Positions 12,406 to 26,242 are shown, numbered from the stretch's first letter. The stretch: 64,000 nt of DNA from Marisa cornuarietis (GCA_004794655.1 SMMW01000617.1:13081501-13145500), one strand, 5' to 3'. The notes: a model not told the origin generated them from the sequence alone. Program-made: numbers and translations.

Positions 12406-15034
12406 ACCTGACTGGCTATTCCTACTTACTATACAAAAGCACGAGATGTTAAAACGAACTGGTAGATCAAGCACCAGATATGAAACATCGACGGTTTCTA
12501 CACCGTCTGGTCTACAAGTAACATCGTGTGACAGTCACAAACACATCATCATCAGTCGTATCTTTATCCAGCATAATGCTCACAACAACTGACAGTGTGA
12601 GGGCACCATTGATGTGCTTGATCGAAACAGCTAAAAAAAGAAAAGAAAAGAATTGAGGGTGATACACATAAGGAGCTTAAACGGGAACACGTGCGAGTAT
12701 CGGTATAAGTAAATAGAAAATGTTGCATGCAGCTAAATAAGGAAAAAATGTACGTTTTTACATCGATAAACGTGTTTCAAACTATCATTATATTTTTAAT
12801 TGTAAAAAATCCTTATCAGCAGTCAGTTGTAACTATAAAATAAAAATGCAATGCTTGAAACCATCAAATAAAAAAAAATTACAGGAGTTTCTCTTAGACA
12901 AACACTTTTGAAACATATGTTTACATTTTATTAAAAATAATAATTCAAATGGGAAAATTAACTCAAGTGCTCCCACTAAGTAACAGACAATCGCCAGTAA
13001 TATAATAATACAACTTAGACTGCAATGACCGTGATTGTTGCACATTACAAATTTTGATTTGATTGACTTACCAGTCTGTTGAATGAAATCAGTTTGGACC
13101 ATTTAATTATTTTTTTAACTTCATTTGAAGCTTCTAAATAAAGTTCCAATCTGTAGTGCTGTATTCCAAATTCAACTGTTTCATTTTATGAGGAGCAACA
13201 ACAACAACAAAAAAATTGCTTCTTGAACACGACAAGCTGAGCGACGTTTCTTCATTTAACTCGAAGACATGCACACTCGCTGTTACAAATATTTCGAGCG
13301 CGTAAGAGAAGCTTCAGTATCGGAGAGTATTCCCCCCCCCCCCGCCTTCCTAGTTGCAGGTGAGAATGCCGATGTTTGAAGCAAGGACCTTCAGTGAATG
13401 AAGGTCCGTGATTTGAAGGCTTCTATGTATCTTTAAAATTAAGAATGATTATGTACTCATATTTTGGGAATTATTATTTTAAAACGAATCCGATCATAAA
13501 GAAATAATGTTGCACTCGGTTTGTCCTTTAAGAAAGGCTAAACTCTAGTTGAAAAACAAATTCGATAAAGACATGAGAAGCACAATGGAAAAAGCTCGAC
13601 TTCTCGATATCCTAAGTATATATATATCTCGGTTTCTCAGCATTAATTGTCATTGTTCTTGTGGATTATAAAGTTGCATTAATTATCTAAAAACCTCTAA
13701 ATCTATCGTCTGTACCACTTGCTGTAATAGGCAGGTTGCAGGTATAACACAATTTGAAAACTGTAAAAACTTTTTTCGGTGTAAATTGTGTGATGCAACT
13801 GGGTGAAGGAACCATCAAATAGCTACGGGACACTAATGCTACGATCGACGCTTGAGTACGCTGAACTGCTGAAGAAAGGGACCTGAATAAAAATTATTGA
13901 ACAACACGAAACCACGTTATTCTATTCCACGAAAGAGACACCGAGATAATACCGATAATGAATCACGGCGAATTTAGTGACTTAAGTCGTCGATTTTCTG
14001 TTACTCCTGAGGGGATTGAAGATTGAGAGAGAGAGAGTACAGTAGAGAAAGGATAACATTAAGGCAGGCGGATGAGACTCCAAAAGGATAAGAAAAAAGA
14101 GAATGAGATTATAAACACATAACCATGTAGTTTTGTTGTACAATAGAAAGACATTCGATACAAGGCCACAAGTGTTTGAAGGGGTGCGGGGATGGGGATG
14201 GGGAAGGGATTCTCCAAAGCCGGCGTTTGGAACACGCGGGCCCCGCGGGGCCCTGGGTGAATATCATATGCGGGGCCTTTAGCTGTAAGTGTAGTCTATA
14301 TACTGTACCCCAGAATCTCCTTACACGGGGTCCCCTCAGGCACCCCACCCTTGCGCCGGCTCTGGACTCATTCTCCTTCCTAAAGGGGAAGTCGAGGAGT
14401 TTCACAACCACTGTGTTCAGAAAATACCTTAATCGAAAGAGCAAAGTTGATTTTTCTGGTTGAGAGGGGGGTGGGTGGGAAATCCCCGTTATTTCCTTCC
14501 TCATCTCATATCTATCCGTTTATTGCCTAGAGCGAGAATGCGGTTGACGGGTGACTTAATTTCAGTGCTTGTAACATAAGTCATTGTAAAAGTTTAAACT
14601 TTGCTGTGTTGCAAAATGCACGTGCAGCAGCAGCAGCTGTCTGAAATGGGTGAAGTAGTTTTCAGCAGCATCAGAAGATCTTTGTAATCCTTCTTTATGT
14701 GATTGTGTTAAATAACAATGAACCAGCTTACATTTTACATAATAATAAATGTACACTTGTACACATGTAAGATTTCATTACTATAAAATTTATTACTTTA
14801 TTTGAGGTCTTGGATACAACAGTTTGTCACAAGTTCCCAGCTTTGCTACTATAGCTATGGCCTTGATGTAAACACGTTCATGTAATTCAGTGACATTACA
14901 ACATGAACACTTCTTTCTTTGCACTTCACTGTCATAAAGCTTGGATCTTGCTGGTGGTAGGGGAATTTTGCTCACATTTGTTGAAAAATTAGCCTCTTAT
15001 AATGAACTGAAGTGCAGTTTGCGCTAGCTTTTAA

Positions 15035-15268
15035 CAAAGAGCTCTACCGATGCCTGATATTCAATGCGCTGGTTCGAATCTCGGTCAGGCCTATGATTGG
15101 AGAACATCTTCCCTGCCTACACAGCTGTCAAGGGTAGCCAGTCTATCGGGTCAACTTAGTTTTCGATACAGCTGTTCCCGGTGAACTTCTAGGTAACGAC
15201 TGCATGCTAGGCTAGTGGGACCGATTGTACCTTTCTGAAGTGCTTAATAGATGATCAGATGATGATAC
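15035..15268 (+). mobile_element. tRNA-derived SINE, family 3
   Basis: An AAGAGCTCTACC head and GCTGGTTCGAATCTCGG (B box) form a tRNA-like start. About 150 bases of body follow, ending in ATGATCAGATGATGAT, a simple-repeat tail. This is the classic SINE layout, and no intact tRNA fold is expected. Confidence 0.5.
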
Positions 15269-15334
15269 AGCAGAGCTTGAGTAAGTTAACTTTAACAGAA
15301 ATCCATTGTCATGACATTTTGTGCGCTTGCTGTA

Positions 15335-15378
15335 GATGCGCGCGCGCGCGCGCACGCACGCACGCACGCACACACACC
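15335..15378. repeat. (GC)n/(GCAC)n/(CA)n alternating tract
   Basis: Continuous alternating purine-pyrimidine sequence: (CG)8 followed by CACG repeats and CA repeats, of the type that favours Z-DNA. Confidence 0.8.
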
Positions 15379-15939
15379 ATACATCTTTTGTCACATGTCA
15401 ATCCAATAATGCTTTTAGCTCATTTCTCCACCTGCAATAGCCTCATTGCGCTTTAACTAAAAAGAAGATACAATGACAACTCTTGCATATTTTTAAAAAG
15501 TGGGAAAAGGGTAATATGAGACAGCAGGCTACCGGATACTTACCGCACATTACCGTATATTATAGATCCCATTTGATAAGTTTATCCACGTCGTCGTTAG
15601 AAGCTATTTCCCCTTAGTTCTGTTTGGGAATTCGTATTAGTAAGGGCAGCTTGAGCAGATCAACGGTGAATTTCCGATTGAGTCCTTTTAAATTCCGAGA
15701 TGACGTAAAGATCTCCCACAAGGGCTCTGCCCACCCTATTTCAGGGCCCGCAGTTTTACAAGAGGCTGTTCCTGTCACACGAGACGGTTTGCAGAGCTGA
15801 CAGCTACACGTATATAGCGTCGATTAGAAAAAAAGGATGTAGCACTATCTCGATATCTCTATATCTATATCTCTATGTCGATAGAGATATAGGTGTCTTC
15901 TAGATACCCGAGTGTGTCTTCAACAGATCTCCTCACCTG

Positions 15940-16301
15940 TGTTTTATAACGGTGTGTCGTGTTAGTGATATATGCCACATAGAAGACACTTCCTCGTCCG
16001 AGACTGGGTGATACCCGTTTACTTTTCTTGGGTAGATATACTTCCTTCTTCGTTGTCGCTTCATGTGTACGGCTGTATGGTGTGTCTGCCAGACAACACG
16101 TAAAGATTCTCGAAGAAGCACGCGAAAATCTGCCTGCAGCTCCCGCAACAATATACCTAGGACTCTGAATGAAACACTTGTTGAGTATCCACAGCATTTT
16201 ACCATGTCTAACGGCGCCAACTGATAACCACCGACTTCAGGGCTAGTAAAAGAAATAATTTTAGTCGGCTTACTGACAACTTCCTTTTTCCCCGACTTCA
16301 T
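15940..16301 (-). CDS. Unrecognised ORF with splice donor (low confidence)
   Basis: A minus-strand frame opens with an ATG at 16301 (MKSGKKEVVSKPTKI) and runs about 120 codons to CACAG/GTGAGG at about 15939, a good donor in phase 2. The peptide includes FRVLLRESLRVVWQTHHTAV and a basic run KRQRRRKYIYPRK. A second long frame overlaps. No family was recognised and no downstream exon assigned; chance is a real possibility. Confidence 0.22.
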
Positions 16302-16329
16302 CGCCCGCCATTATTGTTCAGGTTTGTTC

Positions 16330-16640
16330 ACTTTGTATGTTTATTTGCTATTTGTTTATTCTTCTTTCTGATGTTTTCTGCTATTACTTTTCTTTCTCGG
16401 TTGCTTTCTTTACTTCTTTCATTCCTTCTTTCGTTCTTTTCTTCTTCTATTATAATTCTTTCTTTCTTCTTCATTGAATTAATCTTTTTACTTTTCAATA
16501 TTTTTCTTTCTTTCTTTCCTTTTTTCTTCTTTCAACCTTTCTTTTAATTCTTCCTTTGCTTCTCACAATTGGGCCTTTTTTCTTTCTTTCTTTCCTTTAC
16601 TCCTTCTGTTCTTTTTTTCTTTCTCTCACTCTTGTTTTGT
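16330..16640. repeat. Polypyrimidine (TTTC)n-like tract
   Basis: About 300 bases of almost pure T and C with repeated TTTCTTTC words on the plus strand. The matching purine strand could form triplex DNA. Confidence 0.75.
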
Positions 16641-17679
16641 TAAACGCCTTTAAGTGTGAGTATTTTTTTTAATTTATAAATTTATGTTTTGCGTAAGTAT
16701 ACGGCTGTGTGTGTGTGTGGATGTGTGTGTGCGTGTGTGCGCGCGTGTTCGTGTTTGTGTATATTTTTGTGGATGTGCGTTAAGGAGGACCATGTTGCGA
16801 AAATGGATGTTACAAACAAGTTGGCGTTCACGTTTCTCTTTGTTTCTCTCTCTCTCTCTCTTTCTACGACTAGTTACATTTAAAGCGTGTAATAGCACCA
16901 TTCCCCAACAGCAAAGCCATGCTTCAAGCTCTTCACACAATTGTTCAGGGTAGACATTAAATTACTTTTACACGCACGCACGCACCTACCCACCCACCGA
17001 GATTAAAAGAAATAATGTGTGGCTGAAAGGAACCGACCATTACAGAGTTTTGTGCGGCAGCCTGTACTAAATACCACCGCCTAGGATTTGCAGTACAATA
17101 CGAATCGAATTAGAAAGATATCACAAGATCAGACTTGCCCAGAGGGCAACCCATACAGAAAGGAAGTAAAGAATTGAAAGCTACTTGCCCCGTACAATAA
17201 ATATATGGTGGCACCGGGAAGGGGAGTGTAGAGTTACTAATGTTTGTTTGCAGTCACCCAGTTCCCCCTCCTTCTGTGGTGACCCCTCCACGTATATATT
17301 CAGGGTTAAATTTTGAATCTCCCCACCTGAAATGGTTGCTCAGTATGTGAAGACTTTGTAATTATCCCTGACATTGTGGTGAAATAAACTGCTGGTCTTT
17401 CTTACTTGCTTGTTTTTTCCCCTTAAAGTTTGCACAAGACACTATCACAAATCTTTTTTCTAATGCTTGATTTTTTGTATTTTTTGTTTTGTTTTGTTTT
17501 GAAAGCGTTATTGTATGTTTGCATAAGATTTTGGTATCGTTTTCGTGTTCACCGCGGGATTCTCAAAGCTAACAAGCTTACTGTCCCGGGTGTGGTAGGC
17601 AGTCGAGTAAGCGCTTGTGAGAAGACAGCGAGGACCTGTTGTTGGAGTTATATCACATCCCGGACACACTGCTCCCCTT

Positions 17680-17822
17680 CTTTCTCTCCCTCTCTCCCTC
17701 TCTCATTGTCTCTGCCTTGCTCTTTCTCTGCATGTGGCACCTTTAATGTGAAACATACCTCACCTTCAAAACACTTTCTCTCTCTCTCTCTCTCTCACTC
17801 ACACACACACACACACACAAAC
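17680..17822. repeat. (TC)n and (CA)n microsatellites upstream of gene A
   Basis: CTCTCCCTCTCTC runs, then (TC)9-10 and (CA)10-11, about 130-270 bases before the gene A coding start. Confidence 0.8.
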
Positions 17823-17951
17823 GCCGGCAGGTAGTGGCTTTGAGTCTTTTGTCTCTTTCATCCCCACGTTCCCCTTCTCATAGTACAAAGTCTCCTAGAG
17901 GTAGTAGCACTGTTCCACCAAACGACAACTTTTTTGTTACAATTGTTTCAG

Positions 17952-20900
17952 ATGGACGCGGCGGACGCCCCTGACCAAGGCACCTGCTGTCAGCTCTGGA
18001 AACAGTCTCAGGAAGAGCTGGTGCACCTTATGCTAAAGCTGAAGGAGATCTCCCACAAGTTTGACATCGAGACCACGAGGTGTCAAACTGGCGGAGGTCA
18101 GGGCGCGTGCGTCGTGCACGACAACGGGGGCACCTCAACATTATTAAGCCTGAAGAAGGTCATGGACGATCTGGCCAACAGCGTGAGCAACCTGCAAAAG
18201 GAGGTATACAGACATTTAGTCCACGCACACAGCATTGTGCCGCTGCGACATCAAAGAGGCCGAACAGGTGAGAGACTCTTTGATCTAGAATTTTTCTCCG
18301 TTGCCTTCAAAAAAAATAGGGCGTGGCCTGGAACAACTTGCAACTATTCGAAAGTCTCCGTTAATGTTGTTAATAGTAATAATACCGACGACGACGATAA
18401 TGACGATGACGAAGAAACAAATTTTTATAACGACGACGACGACGATAATGATGATGGGGGGGGGGGATCATCGTTAGCATCTAAACAAAAAAATCAGAAT
18501 CATACAGTAGGAGAATATAGTAAAATAAAAATGAAAAATATGTACAAATTACATTGTCTTTAGTTAAAATAATTAGTACAATGAATAAACAGCTCAAGGT
18601 ACTGAAAAACAGTCTTAAATAATTATTAACATTCTATTGCTGTCGCAACACGGGTACTTTGTTTACAAAATGCTGACGTAATGGGAAAGATAGAGTACAG
18701 GGGGGACGAGTTATTTGTGGACCACAAACAGCTGAAGTGAATCCTGAGTGGGTTTTCCGGAAACATCTTCCTGGTTCCTCTCACGTAGAGAAAGAGTGCG
18801 CTTTTCTTACCTGTACTCTCTCTCTCTCTCTCTCTTCCCACAACATATTCAAAAATATTGGGGTGCAAAATATTCATCTAATGATTGGGTAAAATGCATG
18901 ATAGTATCTGTGTGAGTGCGACTTCAATACTATGCACACGGAAATTATGAATAGCCGACAATCAACCAAACACGATGCATACGCGTCAGCAAACAGACAA
19001 CACCATGACAAACATGAGCTAAGTGCGTGTTTGAAAATGAAAAATCAAGGAGTGAGCGGAATAATACTTTTGGTAAATAGTCCCCTTCTGCTCTAGAGAT
19101 ATTTACCTACACGCATCGTCATGCAGCAGCAACCTACTGTGACCTTTACATATTGGGACAATCTGTTCATTAAAAGAAAAGGTAAAGGTCATCCCATAAC
19201 CTTTTCAGGTCGTTGGGGAGTGAGGTGTTACAGACCCCACTTTTCTCGGGGCCAGCTTTTACACGAGGGTGGTGCCAATCTCCTCTCCCTCGCTGCCTTA
19301 CCTTCCCCAACCCTCTATAGGGTCAGGTATCCATTCCCGTCATTCCGTGTCGACCGGGGGAAGTATGCTGCGCTTATCGGGAATTGAACCAGCGCGCTTT
19401 CGGTTTGGACGCCAGCGCTCTGACCACTCGGCCATCCGCTTCATTATCCAGTTCTTAAATGTGACTTCTTTCTGTGCAACCACCTTTTCGGATGTATGCA
19501 TGGATGAATGTGACTATCAACCCAGTCTAGGTTAGTTTTTATGTCGACTTCTCCTTATTTGGCGGTATATCTCAATGCTCACTACAAAAATGGTCTAAAT
19601 ATGTGCGGGTACTACTTAACCATACATAACTGGTTTCAAATGCGAAACGTTTTCTTTAATTAAGTTTCAAATACTAGCAAAAGAAAATGTTGTGAGGCAG
19701 CAGACGACTGACCGGTACCTCTTTCGGCTACGCATGATGATGCTTCGCCGTTATCAACATTGCTTTATATTTCAAAGTTAAATGTTATTCTATTTTTTAG
19801 GTATAAATAAAATAGTTTAGTTTCCATTCTTAAATGATAGTGTGGGCGTCACATCGTTGATTAAAACGAGGAGTGGACGACGTCAATAGCGGCACATTAC
19901 TGAGATGTATGCTGTTTAGAAGACAAAATTTTCCAGGAATAACTGACATTTTCCCAAATTCAAGCATTTATTAAGAATTTATTTAGTAGAGTACGAGTTT
20001 TTTCCGATTTGGTTTTACGGTTATCCTTATGAGGGAGGGGGTGGAGCTGTTAAAGTGCTGGGGTTCGAACTGAGAGGCGAGCCGGTTCGATACCCATGGA
20101 GCGCAGCAAACTTCCTCTAGTCGACCCAACTGGCGAGAAGGGGTATCTGACTCCAAAGAGGGTTGAGTAAGGTAAAGCAGCAAGGGAGAGGAGATGGGCT
20201 CCGCCCTCACGTAAAGCTGCCTCAGAGAAAGTCAAGCTGAAAAAAGTGATGGGACGACCTTTCGCTTTACCTTATGAGGATTAACCCAATAAATCCGCAT
20301 CTGTAAGCGATGTAATGCTAACACTTCCTCACCGGTGGTGTTTTTGTGATTCTGGAATACTTTCAGCATCACTTTACTTGGTTGGCTGATTAGGTTTATG
20401 ATTCTGCAGTTTTGGCTCTGTTTTCTTTTCTAGTAAATAATCTGACAACACAAAAATGGCCCAAGGAATCACTAGTCATACCCCTTCCAAAGAAAGGAAA
20501 CAGCAGGCAGAGCCAAAACTCCCTTCACACCAGGCAGGAAAGCAACTGAGAGATTTTCAAATATCCCATACTCTCAGAAAAATATCTAAAGCATCAGTGG
20601 GATGTCTTCTACAATTTCATCGACCTTAAAATGGCATTTGACAGTCTGGCCCAATGGGCGGTGGAATGTGATGCGAAAATTCAATGTTGCTGAGGGTCTC
20701 GTCCAAGTCATCAAAGCGATATACAAGTCCTCAAGGAGACCCCCTTAATCCTTTAAGTAGTTTCAGACGCATTAATTGCCCTTATGGTCAGACTGGAAGG
20801 CGAATAATCCACTCTGCTAATAAATGTTTATAAACGTGACAAAACTACATAGAGACACAAACGAACTGACAAAGACTGGAAGACGCAAAACGCAAAGAAT

Positions 20901-22617
20901 GAGACATGTGACTTTTTATATCGAAGATGGCGTAAAGGTGAATAAGTCAACAAGATGGCATAAATAAATGAAGGAGTGAAGGCCATGGCGCAGACGAGAG
21001 TAACAATAGCGCCTGACATGCTTGGCAGTTTGTAATCATGTCGTTACATAGACATGAGTGAGTGAGTGAGTGAGTGAGTGAGTGAGTGAGTGAGTGAGTG
21101 AGTGAGTGAGTGAGTGAGTGAGTGAGTGAGTGAGTGAGTGCACTGGTCTAAGGACATTACACTGGACAAGCTACTTTCCTACCCCAGTAGTCATTCTGGA
21201 TCTTTTTGTTCTTTTTCAGAGAATGACAGAGACAGTGCGTATCACAGCGCTAATATTGGTAAGAAACATTTATATTTTTTCTTCTTCTGAGCTTGTATCC
21301 TACGTTAACCGTTTTATAATGCTGGCCTGCATTGTATGATTAGTATCCTACCCTGCGACAGCCACCCTTATCTTTCTTTCGTGCTTTCTGTACACTGGTT
21401 CTTTCTTTGGGATTTTCCTTCCTTACTTACTTTATTCATTCATTTCTTCATCCAGTACTTTTATCCTTTTCGTACTTCTCTGTTTAGGTATTCTTTCGTA
21501 ATATGTTGTAAGTGCCCCACAATTTTATCTGTTGTAAATACATCGCACTTGCAATACTTCAGCCAGTTCCAGTATGTAGTAAGCACATTGCACTAGTAAA
21601 AGTCGTTAATACATCGGCCTGTTAGTACGGTATAGGAGTACAGCTTATTAAGGACAACATAATACAAAATATTAAAGCACACTACCAGTGTTCGATTCTT
21701 GCGCGTAACATTTTGTGATTTTATTTTCCTGCAGCGACTCCAATCGCAGAGACAGGTGAAGAAGATACATGTGGAGAGGAGAGTCAGGTACTGTCTCAAC
21801 AATTTTAAAAATTATTTTTTGTTTGTTGTTTTTAAAAATGACGGGAGTTAGGTGCGAGATAATATAGCTCCCAAGGTTTCCATTCGCAGGAGAAGTCGGC
21901 GCAAATCAGCGTAGAAAGGGGGTCAAAGTTGGAAGGATAACAGCACCGCCCCCCCCCCCCACACACACACACAGACACACACCGGGACTGGTTGCCCTGA
22001 TATCCATCACGCAAAATACCGCTCGACCTTTCGTACCGGGAAGACGCACCTCCATTACAGAATAAGAAAGAAGAATGAAAGAAGGAGGAAATAAGAAAAG
22101 AGGGGAGCTGGGCACCTCACTACCAACGGGTGTCCCCCTTACCCAACATACTGAGAACCATCTGCTTTTGTTACATAGAAGGACAGGGATTAGAAAAAGG
22201 TCATAGAATGGAAAGGGATGGAGAGAAGATGGCAGTGGATGAATTATCAAATGATAAAAAGCTAAAACCCGCTAACTGTTCTTTCTTACAACAATACTTT
22301 ATTTATTATACTACATAACCTAAATATCTACTTGTACGGTCTAAATATATGACTTTAAAATCGGAAGCTGACAATCTGACATCCTCCCTCCAGCTCACCT
22401 CTCGGCCCGTGTGACAGTTATCGCTACATCTCTGTTCCCCTCTCTCTCTCCCGAAGTGAAAGGAGGAAAAGCCTCACTGTTGCCTATGACGTTTTTTCGT
22501 TAGTGGGTAAGTTAATTCTGACACGTACACTAATCTGACTTCCACAATAGCACGTTTAATGTGACACTTTTTCTTTGCCAACAGGCTTTTGAACACGATG
22601 AGAGCGGTAATGCTTAG
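17952..22617 (+). CDS. Small helical protein, family member A (146 aa, four coding exons, unknown function)
   Basis: Not a family I recognise. Exons: 17952-18267 (ends phase 1), 21220-21258 (phase 1 to 1), 21735-21787 (ends phase 0), 22585-22617 (stop TAG). Splice sites are good: TTTCAG directly before the ATG, CAG/GTGAGA, TTCAG, TTG/GTAAGA, GCAG, CAG/GTACTG, ACAG. The 147-codon frame stays open throughout. Residues 1-105 look like two amphipathic helices around a Gly/Cys loop (TGGGQGACVV). Exon 2 carries ENDRDSAYHSANIG; exons 3-4 are acidic (ATPIAETGEEDTCGEESQ, AFEHDESGNA). There is no signal peptide or membrane segment. Genes B (28.7-31.6 kb) and C (51.9-54.4 kb) share the exon layout, phases and RDSAY. 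The splice acceptor abutting the ATG implies a separate 5' UTR exon. The Asp-rich frame after 18267 (GAC/GAT microsatellite) is intron. Gene structure is fairly sure; function is unknown. Confidence 0.72.
19186..19441 (-). mobile_element. tRNA-derived SINE, family 4, antisense copy in gene A intron 1
   Basis: It is the reverse of the copies at 20030-20278 and 36350-36605. Shared blocks are GGGAGAGGAGATTGGCACC, AGCTGGCCCCGAGAAA, the A-box region AGTGGTCAGAGCGCTGG and a GGTTCAATTCCCG B box. The three copies bracket the family, about 250 bases each, with a GGTAAAG-type end. Confidence 0.7.
20030..20278 (+). mobile_element. tRNA-derived SINE, family 4, sense copy in gene A intron 1
   Basis: The head is eroded, but GAGCCGGTTCGATACCC (B box), GGGAGAGGAGATGGGC, CCGCCCTCACGTAAAGCTG and GGGACGACCTTT match the other family 4 copies. 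It lies within 900 bases of, and inverted to, the 19186-19441 copy, so the pair could fold back in the gene A pre-mRNA. Confidence 0.7.
20452..20750 (+). pseudogene. LINE reverse transcriptase relic
   Basis: Pieces in different frames read KESLVIPLPKKGNSRQSQN, LKHQWDVFYNFIDLKMAFDS and EGLVQVIKAIYKSS-like. This is the order PLPKKGN ... HNFIDFKKAFD ... VIKALY of RTE/L2-class reverse transcriptases. The middle (fingers) is deleted and there are at least two frameshifts. It is intronic to gene A. Confidence 0.6.
21055..21139. repeat. (GAGT)n tetranucleotide array
   Basis: About 21 uninterrupted GAGT units lie 80 bases before exon 2 of gene A. The same motif forms the large block at 46.47-47.03 kb. 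Confidence 0.95.
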
Positions 22618-25562
22618 AGACAGTGTGCAGCAGACAACCTCTGCTCACTCACGTCCTGCAACTGGCCTCTGAACATTCCAAGACAGTAATGACCACAGTG
22701 GAGAGAGCCGTTCTGGGAAAAAAATTCGCCTGTCATCAGTTTGGAGACATGCGACGTGGACGGTAAAGAAGTTTGAAAGCATCTACGGGCCTACGACGTG
22801 ATTGACACGACGTGTACGTCGTCGCTTGATGAGGAACGGAGAAACATGGCGTAATACGTCTTTCCCTGTGGGAACCCAGACTAATGACTCTGCTAACTCC
22901 AAATACGTCACTCTGGGATATCATCTTCAATCAGAAAATAAGAGCAGTATTTTCAACATATTAAACTGACATGGGCTGCCTCCCTCTTCCCGTCCACCTG
23001 GGTATTTTGGGAACATCATATGTTGACCAGTGTTTTTTTTTTCTTCCGAACGCTGTTAGTTCACAAGCATCAAGATTCTTGGACGTCTGGCATCTTGAGA
23101 TTGAATGTTCTTAGTGTTCAAATGCCGTAAACTACAGTAGTTTGGAAAAAAATGAAATGCTGTGAACAGATTTTAGTATTACACAAAACCTTTAGGGACG
23201 GCTTGAGACCCAGGACTAAATTTCAGAACTTTGCTCCAAAATATGTAGATTGTAGATCCGTTGGGCTAACGGACTAAACGCTGAAGCTGTTTTTTCCTGT
23301 GATCCAGTTGATTCTGTTATCAAACTGCTCCGATGATTCAATTGATCCTTTTATCATATCGTTCCTGTGATCCCCATGTTCCGGTGATACTGTTTGTGTT
23401 CATGTAGACAATTGTTCCTACGTTCAAAAGGTAACAAAGTCCTTTTGAAGAGATGATGGCTCTTGTAAACTAGTGCTGGCTGCAAGTTTGAGCGCTTGGA
23501 GATAGTCTCCCTTGTTGCAGGGATTTCGTCCGATCAGTACCGTATTCATGAAGAATGTTTAGCGAGCTATTGCCCAACCCGACCTGGGGAATCTGCTACC
23601 CGCAGATAGCAGTTAAACTCCATATTCATCACCTGTCGAAATAGTTTCACCAACCACTAATTTTCAGAAGGGTTCCCGATAACTTTCTTGTAGAGGTAAC
23701 AAGTAAACTGGAGCGATAAAATGATACAACACTAATTTGGTACACAGCGTTATTATTGAGTTCATAATTTGAGAGAAGGACACTCTATAAAAAAACGAAA
23801 CTAAACATCACAATCGACATGGTACCTTTCAGTTATTTTTTTCTTCTTTTTCGCTGGCCATTTTGTTTCGAATGAAAATGAAATAATAGTTTTTTTCGTC
23901 TAATAATGGTTCGGGTGAAAAATTCGACTTTTGACAGATTTTGCTTGCCTTTTCGATGTATTTTTTAAAAATTATGTTTACATATTAAGTTCTAGGCTTC
24001 CTGCTTCTCTGTTTCACTGCACAAAGTATGCGCAACGGCAATCCTTTTAAAGAAATTCCCTCTATGCCGAACGGTGAGTTAGCCTCACCTATTCACTGGT
24101 TCATGCATCGGATCAAGTAAGTTTTGCTTTTGGGGTTAAGATAATCAGCTAGCTCCCTAACCAAGGTAGGGCAGTCGTACCTTGTAAATTCCTGCTGGCC
24201 ATAGATACAAGCGATGTTAGAGAAAAGTCGGTAGAGAGTGAATCCGGGAAGAATCGCCGGTTTTCGCAGAATCAAAATAAGGAACATCGGAAGAATGATT
24301 GACAGTTTCAGACTAAACTGTACTGAAATCACTTCCAGGATTGACGATCACAAACTGTTCTCATTTGAGTAGAACATAATGGCCTTATGGGGTAAAGGCG
24401 CAATGCCAGAAGAATACGAGAAAAAGGAATAGGTGCTGTAGACGGTCTTCGTAACTGAAGAGATTCCATACGGGGTTCCAGTCTTAGTATTTCTCTCCGT
24501 TGTTGCCGTGTTTTTAATTTCGTTTTCAAATTAAGAACACATTCCTTGCTACTTTGCTACGCCTGTTGGGACATTTCATAAGGTCTTTATTATGTATTCA
24601 GTGATTCTATTAATGGGTAATTATATAAAGGATATTTTCCTACCTAAATAATTTCGGAATCCTTCACATTCACAAGACCTTTATTACAGCCTGGTGTTGA
24701 AAGTAATCATGACTTCAGAGATACAATTACTGGGTATCTGAAGTATGTTTTTTCTTCTTGTATATTTTCTTAACACTTTTATACGAACGGGATCTTCTGA
24801 TGAAGGACACACGTCTGCATTAAAAAGTAACCATCTCGTCATTGACACTATTAATGGCTAATTGCCATTAATTATCTTAAGTATATTTTTCGACCTATAT
24901 ATTTTCTTAACCCTTTTCATATACAAATTATGGACAATCTAATCTGGGTGTAAGATTCTTTGACCAGACGAAAGCTTTATTTTGTTCTTACTTTCAAAAA
25001 TTAATAGGTTATTTTCGATTATAGTCCCGAACATTTCTTGCATACCTATTAATGATCGACACAACGTAAGCATACCCCCCCCCCCCCACGGATATCGCAT
25101 ATACTTTGTCTAAAATCTGGTTGTTAAAAAAACGTTATTCCTACGTGTACAGTTTTGGTTCTGACATTTTTTTAATCGGAGTACATAGTTTGGCTGTACA
25201 TGATTTTGGCCATGGTCATGGTCATTATCAGCTGTGCTGCTGACACAGAGCTTTTGAATGGCACATTTAGTACACCCGATGGACGGTTTATAGAAACGCA
25301 GTGTGGTTCTTGATACTGTATTATATAATATCTAATATAATATATAGTATCTATGATGCTTGTGGAAATGTTTTCATACGATTTCTAATGATGATGATGA
25401 CGATTTTATGTGTGCAAAAAATGTAAAAAGAATACTTTGGGTAGTGCAAGTTCATAGAATTGGTGCACGTGATATAAATCTACCCTGAAGTGACTGCAAT
25501 GACTTTGTATGACGCCGATGGTGTAAGACATCATCTGTCTTGTGCTGTCATTTTATGTGCGT

Positions 25563-25567
<5 letters not shown>

Positions 25568-25622
<55 letters not shown>
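25568..25622. repeat. (GT)n microsatellite
   Basis: About 27 GT units. The wider stretch 22618-27930 has no supported gene; it holds this array, a C-rich run at about 25076-25088, one MITE (26243-26395) and CA/TC repeats at about 27750-27815. Confidence 0.9.
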
Positions 25623-25629
<7 letters not shown>

Positions 25630-26242
25630 GTCATAGATGTGCGTGTTCGAGGGAGAGAGAGAGAAAATGACAATGACAATGAGAGAGAAAAGAAAGCAAG
25701 AAAGGATGTGTTTGTGTATGCGTGCATGCAAATCTGAGAACACGCTTAACCTATGCTTATGCATGATGTGTGATTGTACGTGTATATGTGTGTGTGTGTG
25801 TGTTTAATTTTTGTGTATAAGTATGCGCATTTCTGTGTTTTTATGGATGTGTACATGCATACTCTAAACTAAGGACACGCAATACCGCTGGTCAGTTACA
25901 GCATTTTTTGTTTATGGATAATGTTAAGGTTAGGAATAGTTTAATGGTGGGTCAGAGTTTAAAAGAAGTAGGGGATTCCAGCCATGCCAAACTTTAAAAA
26001 ACGAAGAAACTTTTAGGGATTACGCAGGGAGACATTGTAAAGGAATAATTGTCTCCATCCCTTCCCATGACACGAAATTTCCTACCAAGTAATAAGTACA
26101 TAGGATTAGTTTTATTTTTGAATATTTTGTACCGCTACACCAGTGAAAACGTTTGTAACAGTACCCTCCGGCTTCCGCATGTTCTGCTCTATTACGCCCC
26201 CTTGCTCTCGAAAGTAACTTGGGGCCGAATGCATGAAGACAG

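Noticed and set aside
13331..13343. Homopolymer C run as a structural site
   Set aside because: Poly-C/G runs occur several times here (25076, 21950, 57986) and are likely slippage or sequencing effects.
18268..18563. Extension of gene A exon 1 into an Asp-rich tail
   Set aside because: The Asp run is a GAC/GAT microsatellite past a good GTGAGA donor; the exon 2-4 homology in B and C shows that splicing occurs.
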